Source: Flavobacterium hydrophilum (lineage in GTDB: Bacteria > Bacteroidota > Bacteroidia > Flavobacteriales > Flavobacteriaceae). From it: 64,000 nucleotides of DNA. Where the stretch lies: contig NZ_QJHL01000001.1 in the NCBI RefSeq assembly GCF_003202405.1, positions 2,108,001-2,172,000 of the forward strand, in the 5' to 3' direction. Every line of letters begins with the position of its first letter. Positions within the stretch are counted from its first letter, which is position 1. The position numbers and the translations under genes were made by a program. Below, piece after piece: positions 1-8,667 of the stretch. The notes beneath the pieces were generated by a model, which was given only the letters and a program-made list of their open reading frames with translations, did no database searches and was not told the DNA's origin.

Positions 1-1239
1 CGCAGTTTCACCATTTGTACTGATCTCTAAATGAGCATCGGTTACCGTTTTTGATGATTTTAGAACAGCATTCATTTTTTTCCAGGATGCATTCGGACTT
101 ATAGTGGCTTCTGCCAAAGTTTCTCCCCCGGAACTTTTTAGTTTTATAGTAAATTTGTTTCCTTTTGCGAAAACGCTAAAATCGTATTTTTCATTGGCTT
201 TCAAAGCAATTCCGTCAAATCCGGTGTTGTTGATTGTACCTTTTGTAACTACAGCATAATTCGGATTATTTTGATGAATTGGATTTTCTTTCGAAATTTT
301 GAAATCACCGCTCCATGCCATCGTTGCATTCCATTTGTCGTCCCTGCCTTTTTTATCGCTAACGGCATATTCGAAGTCACGGTTTTGGATCAATTCTGCA
401 TACAAACCGCCATCTGCAGCGTAATTGATGTCTTCGAAGAAAACACCGGTAAGCATGTTGCTGATTTTTTTTGACTGTTGTCCATTGATGGTAATTTGGG
501 CTTTTACAGATTTTAAACCCGTAAATAACAAACTATCACTTTTGGGGGAAGTGCTGTTCTGTTTATCCTTAAATTTTACAGCTTCCATCGTTTTGGTCAG
601 CATTTCGACCGTACTCCAGTCTACTTCAGTAATTGTTCCTTTTTGAATATCGCCTTGTAAATTAACTTCAGCCAATTTAGCGGATGTGCCAGTATATGCT
701 TTTGTTTCTGTATAATTTTTAAAATCTTTGGTCGTACTATAATATGTTTTATTATTTACAATCCAATGAATACTGTATTGACCGTCTTTTTTAGCTACAG
801 TTATATTTTGAATAACCGGTTTTTCATCGCCGCTTTTAGTTATATTTTTCATAACCGGAATATAACGCTGGCTTTTCCAGTTGATCAGGTCTTTGCTTGA
901 AGCATGGGCAATAACATCATCTTTTACGCTCCATAAACAATGAAAAATTCCGTTGTCATCTTTTATCAAAAAAGTTTCAGACATACTTTTACCAGTTGGT
1001 CCCCAGCTTCCGTAATCTGATTTTAAGAAACTATGCTCAGGACCAATGCCAAACCAGTTTTTATGATCAGTGCTCCACGCAAAATGAAGTCCGTTTTTAC
1101 CATTGTTTTTTACTGTCGAATACCCAAAAAGATATACTTTTTCAGGTTTTTCAGCTTTGGATTTAAAACCTGAAAATAAAAAGACTATGAGAAAAAGTAC
1201 AGAAAAACTTAAAATATGATGCTGTAAAGACTTCTTCAT
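1..1239 (-). CDS. GH43-like/GH51 alpha-L-arabinofuranosidase, N-terminal part (runs off left edge)
   Basis: The minus-strand frame opens at the ATG ending at 1239 and stays open to base 1, giving 413 codons with no stop, so only the N-terminal part is present. Residues about 1–28 form a signal peptide. Residues about 33–175 carry short beta-propeller motifs (LHFAWSTDHKNW, AHASSKDLINW) like those of GH43-type enzymes. From about residue 249 comes the GH51 signature region, with GVFFEDINYAADGG and AELIQNRDFEY near 265–291, which is the start of an alpha-L-arabinofuranosidase. The catalytic glutamates would lie beyond the window. Its start is 2 bp after the GH27 stop, so the two are co-transcribed. 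Likely role: periplasmic removal of alpha-L-arabinofuranosyl side chains. The GH51 assignment is firm; the GH43-like module may be an incomplete or non-catalytic propeller. Confidence 0.85.
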   Translation of the reverse strand, partial: MKKSLQHHILSFSVLFLIVFLFSGFKSKAEKPEKVYLFGYSTVKNNGKNGLHFAWSTDHKNWFGIGPEHSFLKSDYGSWGPTGKSMSETFLIKDDNGIFHCLWSVKDDVIAHASSKDLINWKSQRYIPVMKNITKSGDEKPVIQNITVAKKDGQYSIHWIVNNKTYYSTTKDFKNYTETKAYTGTSAKLAEVNLQGDIQKGTITEVDWSTVEMLTKTMEAVKFKDKQNSTSPKSDSLLFTGLKSVKAQITINGQQSKKISNMLTGVFFEDINYAADGGLYAELIQNRDFEYAVSDKKGRDDKWNATMAWSGDFKISKENPIHQNNPNYAVVTKGTINNTGFDGIALKANEKYDFSVFAKGNKFTIKLKSSGGETLAEATISPNASWKKMNAVLKSSKTVTDAHLEISTNGETA

Positions 1240-1241
1240 TA

Positions 1242-2609
1242 TTATTTGGTTTTTAATTTATAAAGCACAGAACTGTGAGGTTTTAATGTTGCAGAAATTT
1301 CTTTAGAAGAAATTTTCAGATTTTCACCTGTCCACATATTTATACCTCCATTAAATCCCGGAATATTAAGATCAGAAAGATTTACCGATACCTTTTCTTC
1401 TGCCGAATCTGAAATATTGAATAAAGCCAGATACACGCTTCCGTCTTTAGGATTTTCTGAAGTCACGGCAATTTTTCCGTCTTTATGAAAAAGCTGTTTT
1501 ACATTCGTGCTTTCGTTGTGCATTTTTACTACTTCTTTATTCGTTAATAATGATAAAGTAAAGGCATCATTACTTGGTAAATCCCCGCCAAAGAATAAAG
1601 GCGATTTAAAAATATTAAAGAATGTAATCAGTGTATATTGTTCGTCTTTTGTCAAACGCGTCATTCTGTCTTCTCCACGTTCTCCTCGAACCGAAATACG
1701 TCCTAACGGAATCATATCGCAGTCCGGCCATGTTCCCGGAGCAATATGCGGGTACCATTTTTGAGCCACATCCATTAAATGCGTAATATGAGGCCATGTA
1801 TCCCAAACGTCATCGACCATTCTCCACATATTGGCATGTTCTTTTACGTGCGCAGCAGCCGAAATTGGTGTTTCTCCAGGTGAAGTACTCAACACAATTT
1901 TACGTCCGCATTTATCGATTGCATTTCTGATTAAGTTGATTTCTCCTTCATGATACGGTCTTGACAAATCGTCAATTTTAATGAAGTCTACACCCCATTG
2001 TGCATACAATTCAAAAATAGAATCATAATATTCCTGTGCTCCCGATTTGTCTGCCAGAATTGTATAGTTATCTTTTAACCATTCGCACTGTAAGGCTGTA
2101 GTATAAATCTGATTAGCAGTAACACCGTTTGCGCCTTTAATTGGCATTTTTTCTTCAACCGCTTTTTTAGGAATTCCACGCATGATATGGATTCCAAATT
2201 TCAATCCTTTTTTGTGAATATAATCTGCTAAAAGTTTAAAGCCCTGTCCGTCTTTTGCAGAAGGAAAACGGTTTACAGCCGGAAGATAACGTCCGTATTG
2301 GTCAATTACGTAACGTGGATCTTTTTGGTTGTACCCTCCTGCCTTATCATTTTCTACAAACCATCTGATATCAACTACAACATATTCCCATCCAAATTTC
2401 TTCAGGTTTTTTGCCATGTAATCAGCATTGGCTTTTACTTCATGTTCTTCTACGGTTGGCCCGTAACAATCCCAGCTGTTCCAACCCATTGGAGGCGTTT
2501 TCGCCCATTGCTTGAATTCACCTTCTTTAAAAACTGCTTTTTGAGCATTTGAAAAAAATGATGTTAAAAAAATCCCTAAACCGAATATAATTATGCTTTT
2601 AATTTTCAT
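1242..2609 (-). CDS. GH27 alpha-galactosidase / beta-L-arabinopyranosidase family enzyme
   Basis: 455 residues with a signal peptide (about 1–22). The GH27 opening TPPMGWNSWDCYGP is at residues 38–51 and VVVDIRW at 77–83. The nucleophile is predicted as Asp213 in FIKIDD and the acid/base as Asp267 in the WRMVDDVWDTW stretch. A C-terminal beta-sandwich domain of about 80 residues follows, as usual for the family. It is a secreted, probably periplasmic, retaining exo-glycosidase that releases terminal alpha-galactose. GH27 also contains beta-L-arabinopyranosidases, and the neighbouring GH51 arabinofuranosidase makes that alternative realistic. It is the first gene of a two-gene unit with GH51 (2-bp gap), with its own promoter just upstream and a terminator separating it from the GH2 gene before it. 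Confidence 0.9.
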   Translation of the reverse strand: MKIKSIIIFGLGIFLTSFFSNAQKAVFKEGEFKQWAKTPPMGWNSWDCYGPTVEEHEVKANADYMAKNLKKFGWEYVVVDIRWFVENDKAGGYNQKDPRYVIDQYGRYLPAVNRFPSAKDGQGFKLLADYIHKKGLKFGIHIMRGIPKKAVEEKMPIKGANGVTANQIYTTALQCEWLKDNYTILADKSGAQEYYDSIFELYAQWGVDFIKIDDLSRPYHEGEINLIRNAIDKCGRKIVLSTSPGETPISAAAHVKEHANMWRMVDDVWDTWPHITHLMDVAQKWYPHIAPGTWPDCDMIPLGRISVRGERGEDRMTRLTKDEQYTLITFFNIFKSPLFFGGDLPSNDAFTLSLLTNKEVVKMHNESTNVKQLFHKDGKIAVTSENPKDGSVYLALFNISDSAEEKVSVNLSDLNIPGFNGGINMWTGENLKISSKEISATLKPHSSVLYKLKTK

Positions 2610-2643
2610 ATCAGTAAAAAAAATAAGTGTTAATAGTACACTT

Positions 2644-2673
2644 CAAATATAATAAACTTTTTATCATTACAAA
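2644..2673 (-). promoter_or_regulatory. Bacteroidetes-type promoter for GH27–GH51
   Basis: On the minus strand a −33 TTTG (2673–2670) is followed after 18 bases by a perfect TAnnTTTG −7 box, TATATTTG (2651–2644). The box ends 34 bases before the GH27 ATG at 2609. It lies just downstream of the terminator at 2678–2709, so GH27 and GH51 can be transcribed independently of the upstream susC operon. Confidence 0.7.
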
Positions 2674-2677
2674 AAAT

Positions 2678-2709
2678 AACCTGCTTACTTAACAAAAAGC
2701 AAGCAGGTT
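2678..2709 (-). terminator. Rho-independent terminator after GH2 beta-galactosidase
   Basis: Arms AACCTGCTT (2678–2686) and AAGCAGGTT (2701–2709) pair, with an additional CTT/AAG pair inside. On the minus strand the stem is followed by ATTTTTTG. It lies 31 bp past the stop of the 2740–5160 gene, as expected for an intrinsic terminator. Confidence 0.75.
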
Positions 2710-2739
2710 TATGGGGAAATTTAAAAAATAACTTACTAA

Positions 2740-5160
2740 TTATTTTACATTCACCGTTACTTCAACCGGTTTTAACCACTGGCTTGTAAAAGTAACTTTA
2801 ATAGGCTGTGTTTCTCCTTTTGCTTCGATGTATGCAGCAATGTGTCCGTGATAAACTCGCTGAACATTATCTGTATAATCTGTCATGTCGCTGTTGTTTC
2901 CGGCTTCAAGGCCTAATAAAACTCCCGGACCGGTTATGGTACAAGTCACTTCATTATCAGAAAGCATCACAGGCAATCCGTTTTGATCTTTTACCTGAAC
3001 CATAATTTTGGCAACGCCTTTGTCTTTGCTAATCGTGATATCTTTTTCAGCAATTGTCAACTCTACTGGCTGTTGTGTTGATGTAACAGCATAACGACTC
3101 ACTTCCTTATCATTTTTATCTAAACCAATCGCTTCTAATTTTCCTGAAGCAAAAGGAATATCCCAATACATAATTCCGGTTTTTTCGTCGTATAATTTGG
3201 TTTCTCCTACTACTTTTCCATTTAACTCCAAACGTGCTTTTGCAGCATTGGTATAACAAACCACACGGATTTTTTGACCTGCTTCGTAATTCCAGATTGC
3301 CCAGGCATCTTTCGAAATATCTTTTTCATTTTTCAACGGATATGTTCCTAAATACGCCATTGGTTTATCTGACCATAATGACTGACGGAAATACCCTCTT
3401 GGTTTGATAACACCTGCAAAATCAACCAATCCGGAGTAAAATCCTCTTGAAGGCCATCTTCCTGATTCACCTAAATAATCGATTCCTGTCCATAAAAACT
3501 GCCCGAAAATGTGTTTGTTGTTTTTTACGGCTAACCAAGGTTCCATATCGTGCACATTCTCACTTCCGAAAATCACTCTGTTTGGATATTTTTCGTGATC
3601 CGATTGGTATTTACTTTCGGTATAATTGTATCCGGTAATATCTAAAGCTCCCGGATATTCTGTTTCATTAGACATTGCAACTCCTGCTAATCCAGCAGTT
3701 GTAGGACGAGATTTATCGTATTTTTTAACGGCAGCTACCAGACGTTTTGCAATCGCTCCCAAGCGCATGGCATCCGGAGCATCTTTTTTGTAACCTCCGT
3801 AATTTGCTTGTCCAAAACCATCTTTTCCTTTATCCAAAACCGGATGCGAATACGGATCGTTTGGATAATCAACTTCGTTACCAATACTCCAGCCGAATAC
3901 AGAAAGGTGATTTCTGTCACGGCGTACGAAATCTTCTAAGTCTTTTTCTGCCCAGTCCGCGAAAATATCAAATGTACCTTCGAATCCCGGAGTTCCATAA
4001 TTCCAGCCTTCCAGCCATTTACGTTTTGGAAATTCCCATTCGTCATACGCTTCATTCAATACCAATAATCCTAATTCGTCGCAAAGCTCATAAAAATCAG
4101 GAGCTTGTGGATTATGGCTCGTACGAATTGCATTTACACCAATTTCCTTCAGCGTTTGCAATCTGGTTTTCCAAACTTCTCGAGGAACAGCTGAACCCAG
4201 CACTCCCGCATCATGATGCAGACAAACCCCTTTCATTTTCATCCATTTATCATTTAATGCAAAACCATTATTTGGATCGAAAGTAAATTTTCTAAAACCT
4301 GTTTTGGTAACCGTTTCATCGATTTGTTTTCCGTCTTTTAAGACGGTTGTTTTAAGCTGATATAAATTGGGATTCTCCAAATCCCATAATTGTGGATTTT
4401 TGATATTTAATTTAGTCGAAATTTTTCCGTTCTGATTTGCTGCCACATCAACTTTAGAAGAAGATTTAGCAACAGATTTTCCGTCTTTCGAAATCAATTC
4501 ATTAATTACAGTAAGACTCGATTTTGCCTTAGAACCGTTTTCAACCTCAACCTCAACATTCAAAGTTCCGTTTCCTTTATTCATTTCCGGATAAGCGTAC
4601 ACCCCCCACTGTGCGATGTGAACCGGATTTGCATATACTACCCAGACATTTCTGTAAATCCCCGAACCGGTGTACCATCTTGAATCGGCACTCTGACTGT
4701 GGTCTACACGAACCGAAATGGTGTTTTCTCCTCCGTATTTTACAAACTGAGTAGCATCATAAGCAAAAGAAATATAACCGTTTGGACGTTTCCCTAAAGA
4801 ATGACCGTTGATAAAAACTTCACTTCGGTTGTAAACCCCTTCAAAATACAAATACACTTTTTCACCCGATTTGCTTTGCGGAATATTGATTGACTTTCTG
4901 TACCAGGCAATTCCGCCCGGCAAATAACCGGTACAGCTTGCCAGTGTTGGACTCAGCTGCCCTTTTACACTCCAGTCGTGAGGTACATTTATCTTTTGCC
5001 ATTTACTGTCGTCAAAAATGGTGTTTTTTGCATCCGGAGTTTCCTGTAAATTGAACTTCCAGTTGTCATTAATTTTTTTAGAATCTCCAAACGAAATCTG
5101 GCTGGTCGCTGACAGACACGAGAAGAGTAAAACAGGTAATAAGATCTTTTTTGTAAACAT
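2740..5160 (-). CDS. GH2 beta-galactosidase, secreted
   Basis: 806 residues: signal peptide (about 1–20), jelly-roll sugar-binding domain (about 30–190), immunoglobulin-like domain, TIM barrel (about 300–590) and C-terminal beta domains of the DUF4982/Big type. Glu429 in GWSIGNEVD is the predicted acid/base and Glu534 in IFGSENVHD the nucleophile. HHDAGVLGSA and TSHNPQAPDFYELCDELG are typical of bacterial GH2 beta-galactosidases. Its predicted job is removal of terminal beta-galactose in the periplasm after the GH30 endo-enzymes cut the chain. It starts 83 bp after the GH30 stop, across a hairpin, and is closed by a terminator. The family is certain; the linkage preference is inferred from context. 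Confidence 0.9.
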   Translation of the reverse strand: MFTKKILLPVLLFSCLSATSQISFGDSKKINDNWKFNLQETPDAKNTIFDDSKWQKINVPHDWSVKGQLSPTLASCTGYLPGGIAWYRKSINIPQSKSGEKVYLYFEGVYNRSEVFINGHSLGKRPNGYISFAYDATQFVKYGGENTISVRVDHSQSADSRWYTGSGIYRNVWVVYANPVHIAQWGVYAYPEMNKGNGTLNVEVEVENGSKAKSSLTVINELISKDGKSVAKSSSKVDVAANQNGKISTKLNIKNPQLWDLENPNLYQLKTTVLKDGKQIDETVTKTGFRKFTFDPNNGFALNDKWMKMKGVCLHHDAGVLGSAVPREVWKTRLQTLKEIGVNAIRTSHNPQAPDFYELCDELGLLVLNEAYDEWEFPKRKWLEGWNYGTPGFEGTFDIFADWAEKDLEDFVRRDRNHLSVFGWSIGNEVDYPNDPYSHPVLDKGKDGFGQANYGGYKKDAPDAMRLGAIAKRLVAAVKKYDKSRPTTAGLAGVAMSNETEYPGALDITGYNYTESKYQSDHEKYPNRVIFGSENVHDMEPWLAVKNNKHIFGQFLWTGIDYLGESGRWPSRGFYSGLVDFAGVIKPRGYFRQSLWSDKPMAYLGTYPLKNEKDISKDAWAIWNYEAGQKIRVVCYTNAAKARLELNGKVVGETKLYDEKTGIMYWDIPFASGKLEAIGLDKNDKEVSRYAVTSTQQPVELTIAEKDITISKDKGVAKIMVQVKDQNGLPVMLSDNEVTCTITGPGVLLGLEAGNNSDMTDYTDNVQRVYHGHIAAYIEAKGETQPIKVTFTSQWLKPVEVTVNVK

Positions 5161-5178
5161 GTTCTTAATTGATTTTTA

Positions 5179-5218
5179 TTTCAGGTTTCAAGTTTCAAGT
5201 TTTGGCTCAAACGTGAAA
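5179..5218. repeat. 12-bp perfect inverted repeat (hairpin) between GH30 and GH2
   Basis: TTTCAGGTTTCA (5179–5190) and TGAAACCTGAAA (5207–5218) are exact reverse complements around a 16-base loop. It lies in the 83-bp gap inside the PUL operon. It could be a dispersed short Flavobacterium repeat or an mRNA-processing/stabilising stem; on the minus strand there is no T-run directly after it, so a simple terminator is less likely. Confidence 0.7.
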
Positions 5219-5243
5219 CCTGAAACTTTAAACTTATTTTTTT

Positions 5244-6830
5244 TTAATATTGTAATTCTCCAACAAACGTTACTACTGATTTTGCCGGAATTTCCAGATT
5301 ATCAGCTTTCTGAACCGTTCCTCTTTTTAAATCAGAAGTTTCAGAAGTTGTGTAAGGCGTAAATTCATTATTTTTCACAGTTCCTTTTGACAAATCGAAC
5401 TTGTATTGCTGAGCTGATTTTCCGCAATTTACAGCTACTACAATCAGCTTTTTGTTCTGAACGTCTTTGTAAGCTGTCAGCATAACATCATTTGCCGCAT
5501 CCAGTTCATTTTGGTTTGGAACATCAATTCTATACATTCCCGGTCGTACAAAAAGTGAATAATTCCCTAAAGCCCAAAGCAGTTTTGAATCACGGAACTC
5601 TCCATCGTTTCGAACATAATCCGGTTCAGTTGATCCATTACTTTTTCCATCATCCAGATAAATCAGACCGTCTTTGTAATCAGCACGTGTGATAGACGTC
5701 CACCATTGCCATGAAGCTGCATTTGCAACCGCAATATCATTATGAATTAATCTCGCTACGAACAAAGCCGTCTGCATTCCCAAATCTCTTCCTCCACCTG
5801 AACCGCCCGGAATTTCAGCTTCTCCCGGATTTTCCAAAATACAGTACTCAGACTGCCAATATTTTAATCCCGGTTTCTGTTTTACTTCTGCAGCAATTAA
5901 TTTTCTGCTTAAAACCTGTTTCTCAACAGGCCAGGTTGTAAAATAACTGTGGCCTAAAATAACATTTTTAACATTTGAAAGTTTAGAAATGTTTGTTTTT
6001 GTTTTTCCGAAGAAATAATCGATTTGGTTGTCCCGGTTTTCGCCATTGACGTTTTCATACAAATAATTGATTTGTGCGGCTTCGGCAACTACAATTTCTG
6101 TACTCATTTTTTTAGCTTTGAGCTTCTCAGAAAGTGTTTTGGTGACCTCATAAATTTCCTGATTCGTTGCCGGAGTTCCTTCCTGACTGTTTTTGTCGCC
6201 ATTATTAGCCATCCATTCCCATTGCGGTTCGTTTAATGGACTCACATAATCGAATTTAATTCCTTCTTTTTTCTCCAGTCCCTGAATACTTTGAACTAAA
6301 AAATCGGCAAATTTTGGAATTGCACCATCTTTTAGATTCAGTTTATTCTTTTGTGAAGAAAAAGATAATCCGTTATTCGTCATGTGAACCGGCGGACTGT
6401 TGGTGAAAATCAGAAATTTCTCGACACCTCTTTTTTTGGCTGCCTGCAAAAACCATCTCTGCCCTTCCTGTTTCGAAAAATCATAGGTTCCATCAGCATT
6501 CAAAAAACATTCGCTTCTTCTCCATTCGTCAGAAACCTTACTGTTTTCGCCTTGTTCTGTACTTCCTGCTCCGAGATTAAAGCGCCAGATTGAAAGTCCG
6601 ATTCCTTTTGGATTTCCCTGTCCATCAATTTCTTTGCTAAATAAAAGATCTGCAATGGCATTTTTTTTCTGGTCAGACCAGTTTTTACCCACAAATTGTG
6701 TTCTCCATGCATCCGATCCTCCAAAACCGTCCATCGTCTGGACTACATTATCTGTGCTAATGGTTATGGTTCGCTGCCCATGCGACAGCGAACTCATTAC
6801 CAATAAAAGCGAGATATAAACTTTTCTCAT
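5244..6830 (-). CDS. GH30 endo-glycanase (candidate endo-beta-1,6-galactanase)
   Basis: 528 residues with a signal peptide (about 1–19) and no lipobox cysteine, so probably periplasmic. The GH30 (beta/alpha)8 barrel starts with TMDGFGGSDAW and has RFNLGAGS near residues 83–90. The acid/base is Glu201 in SPLNEPQWEW and the nucleophile Glu328 in YWQSEYCILE. The C-terminal beta-sandwich side domain, with TAYKDVQNKKLIVVAVN, is typical of GH30. GH30 includes endo-beta-1,6-galactanases, endo-beta-1,6-glucanases and xylanases. The surrounding beta-galactosidase, GH27 and arabinofuranosidase favour a beta-1,6-galactan substrate, but this is inference. It is a clear paralogue of the adjacent lipoprotein GH30 at 7029–8666. 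Confidence 0.88.
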   Translation of the reverse strand: MRKVYISLLLVMSSLSHGQRTITISTDNVVQTMDGFGGSDAWRTQFVGKNWSDQKKNAIADLLFSKEIDGQGNPKGIGLSIWRFNLGAGSTEQGENSKVSDEWRRSECFLNADGTYDFSKQEGQRWFLQAAKKRGVEKFLIFTNSPPVHMTNNGLSFSSQKNKLNLKDGAIPKFADFLVQSIQGLEKKEGIKFDYVSPLNEPQWEWMANNGDKNSQEGTPATNQEIYEVTKTLSEKLKAKKMSTEIVVAEAAQINYLYENVNGENRDNQIDYFFGKTKTNISKLSNVKNVILGHSYFTTWPVEKQVLSRKLIAAEVKQKPGLKYWQSEYCILENPGEAEIPGGSGGGRDLGMQTALFVARLIHNDIAVANAASWQWWTSITRADYKDGLIYLDDGKSNGSTEPDYVRNDGEFRDSKLLWALGNYSLFVRPGMYRIDVPNQNELDAANDVMLTAYKDVQNKKLIVVAVNCGKSAQQYKFDLSKGTVKNNEFTPYTTSETSDLKRGTVQKADNLEIPAKSVVTFVGELQY

Positions 6831-6877
6831 TTATTCTTTGTTTTCTAATTGACGTAATTTTTGTTATCGTCTGGTTT

Positions 6878-6975
6878 GTCATTCCGAGGAACGAGGAATC
6901 TTCGCAAGTAACTCCGTATTACAAGTCCAATCTTTGTGGAGCTACTTGCGAAGATCCCTCCTCCGTCGGGATGAC
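6878..6975. repeat. REP-like palindromic element between the two GH30 genes
   Basis: The ends GTCATTCCGA (6878–6887) and TCGGGATGAC (6966–6975) pair with one mismatch. Inside, GGAATCTTCGCAAGTA and TACTTGCGAAGATCCC form a long second pair of arms, giving an imperfect palindrome of about 98 bp. It is GC-richer than its surroundings and lies in the 198-bp gap between the GH30 genes. This is the pattern of dispersed REP/BIME-like elements; no associated transposase is in the window. Confidence 0.75.
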
Positions 6976-7028
6976 AAGATTCTGTTGAAAACCTTAACAA
7001 CTTAGCATCTCAGAACCTTAGAATCTCT

Positions 7029-8666
7029 TTACTTATAAGTCCCTACATAAGTCACAACGGATCTTGCAGAAATTTCTAAATTCGTAGCATCAACAGCTGT
7101 TCCTTTTTTCAAACTTAATGTTTCAGAAGTTGTGTAAGGTGTCAATTTATTATCAACCAAAGCACCTCCTGTAAGGTTAAATTTGTATGTTTTTGCCGCT
7201 TTGCTAATGTTAACTGCAACAATTACCAGTTTTTTAGATGCAACATCTTTGTAAGCGGTTACCATAACATCGTTTACGGCTTTTGCACTATCAACACTCG
7301 GAACCTGAACTCTTACCATTCCTGGTTTTACGAAGAAAGAAAAGTTTCCTAAAGCCCAAAGTGTTTTGGAATCCCTGATAAATCCGTCATTCTTGCAATA
7401 GTTTGCATCTCCTGCACCATTACTTGAACCGTTGTCTACGTGAATTAGTCCGTCTTTGTAATCACCACGGCTAATCGCTGTCCACCATTGCCATGAAGTC
7501 ACACCTCCAACTGCGATATCGGTACTGATGATACGGGCTGTCCAAAGAGCCAAAGAAATTCCTAAATCTCTTCCAGGACCTGCACCACCCGGAAGTTCTG
7601 CTGTTCCAGGGCTTTCCAAAACGCAATATTCTGTAGACCAAAGACTCAACCCTCCAATAGATTGTGCTCTTGCAGCAGCCAATTCTCTTGAATTTACAAG
7701 TTCTCTTAAAGGCCAAGCCTGCCAGTAACTGTGTGCCGAAATAGTTTTCTTAACGTTGCTTAAACCTGCAATATTTTTAGATGAATTGGAAGCAAAGAAA
7801 TAATCGATCTGGTTCGATCTGTTTTCTTTTCCAGAAATAGTTTTATACAAAGGTTCATACGATCCTCCTTCTCCTACTACAATCTGAGAATTCAATCCTT
7901 TTGATTGCAATTTTGGCGATAAAACATTCACAAAACTGTAAATATTGGCGTTTGTAGCCGGAGAACCTTCCTGACCGGAACCGTCCCATTCGTATTGCGG
8001 TTCGTTAAACGGACTCACATAATCGATTGTCAATCCATGTACTGATTTTAATTTATCTAAAGAGGTTACCCAGAAATCAGCCAGTTCCGGCATTTTTCCT
8101 TCTTTCAGGTTGTAATATTCCTTGATACTTGCGTGCGCTTTTCCGTTTTGCGTTAAATAAACCGGGGCACTGTTTGAAAACGCTAACAATTTATCTACTC
8201 CACGTTCTCTTGCTGCTTTCATGAACCAAACCTGACCCGCTTGTTTGGTCATATCATAATTAATTCCGTCTGTAGTAAAACATTCCGAACGTCTCCACTC
8301 GTCACCAATATCGCTGGCATCGCCCTGTTCCGCACTTCCTGCACCCAGATTAAAACGCCATAATGACAAACCGATACCTTTTGGATTTCCTTCAGCATCA
8401 AATTCTTTACTGAAAAGCAAATCGGCCATTTTATTTTTTTTATCCGAAGGCCAGTTTTTTCCAATAAAATTACACTGCCATGCATCTGAAGCACCAAAGC
8501 TTTCCATAGTCTGAAGATTGGCATCCAGATTCACTTTTAATTCTGCAACAGCAGAATCAGAATCAGAATTTTCGTTTTTATCAGAATCACAGCTTACTAA
8601 AAAAGAGCTGGCGAAAAGTAAGCCTGCACACAGCAGACTTACTTTATTATTTTTATATAATGTCAT
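7029..8666 (-). CDS. GH30 endo-glycanase, surface/outer-membrane lipoprotein
   Basis: 545 residues. The N-terminus is a lipoprotein signal with lipobox FLVSC (Cys26) followed by an acidic, Ser-rich tether (DSDKNENSDSDSD). Acidic residues right after the cysteine are typical of surface-exported Bacteroidetes lipoproteins. The GH30 barrel has the acid/base Glu222 in SPFNEPQYEW and nucleophile Glu346 in LWSTEYCVLE. It aligns along its length with the GH30 at 5244–6830 and shares blocks such as DEWRRSECF and SWQWWT. It starts one base after the SusD stop. Predicted role: the surface endo-enzyme that makes the first cuts before SusCD import. Substrate assignment to beta-1,6-galactan is contextual. 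Confidence 0.88.
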   Translation of the reverse strand: MTLYKNNKVSLLCAGLLFASSFLVSCDSDKNENSDSDSAVAELKVNLDANLQTMESFGASDAWQCNFIGKNWPSDKKNKMADLLFSKEFDAEGNPKGIGLSLWRFNLGAGSAEQGDASDIGDEWRRSECFTTDGINYDMTKQAGQVWFMKAARERGVDKLLAFSNSAPVYLTQNGKAHASIKEYYNLKEGKMPELADFWVTSLDKLKSVHGLTIDYVSPFNEPQYEWDGSGQEGSPATNANIYSFVNVLSPKLQSKGLNSQIVVGEGGSYEPLYKTISGKENRSNQIDYFFASNSSKNIAGLSNVKKTISAHSYWQAWPLRELVNSRELAAARAQSIGGLSLWSTEYCVLESPGTAELPGGAGPGRDLGISLALWTARIISTDIAVGGVTSWQWWTAISRGDYKDGLIHVDNGSSNGAGDANYCKNDGFIRDSKTLWALGNFSFFVKPGMVRVQVPSVDSAKAVNDVMVTAYKDVASKKLVIVAVNISKAAKTYKFNLTGGALVDNKLTPYTTSETLSLKKGTAVDATNLEISARSVVTYVGTYK

Positions 8667-8667
8667 C

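Noticed and set aside
3747..4286. Plus-strand 179-codon open frame
   Set aside because: It lies entirely opposite the GH2 beta-galactosidase, has no signal or domain, and its composition is that of a reverse-frame shadow.
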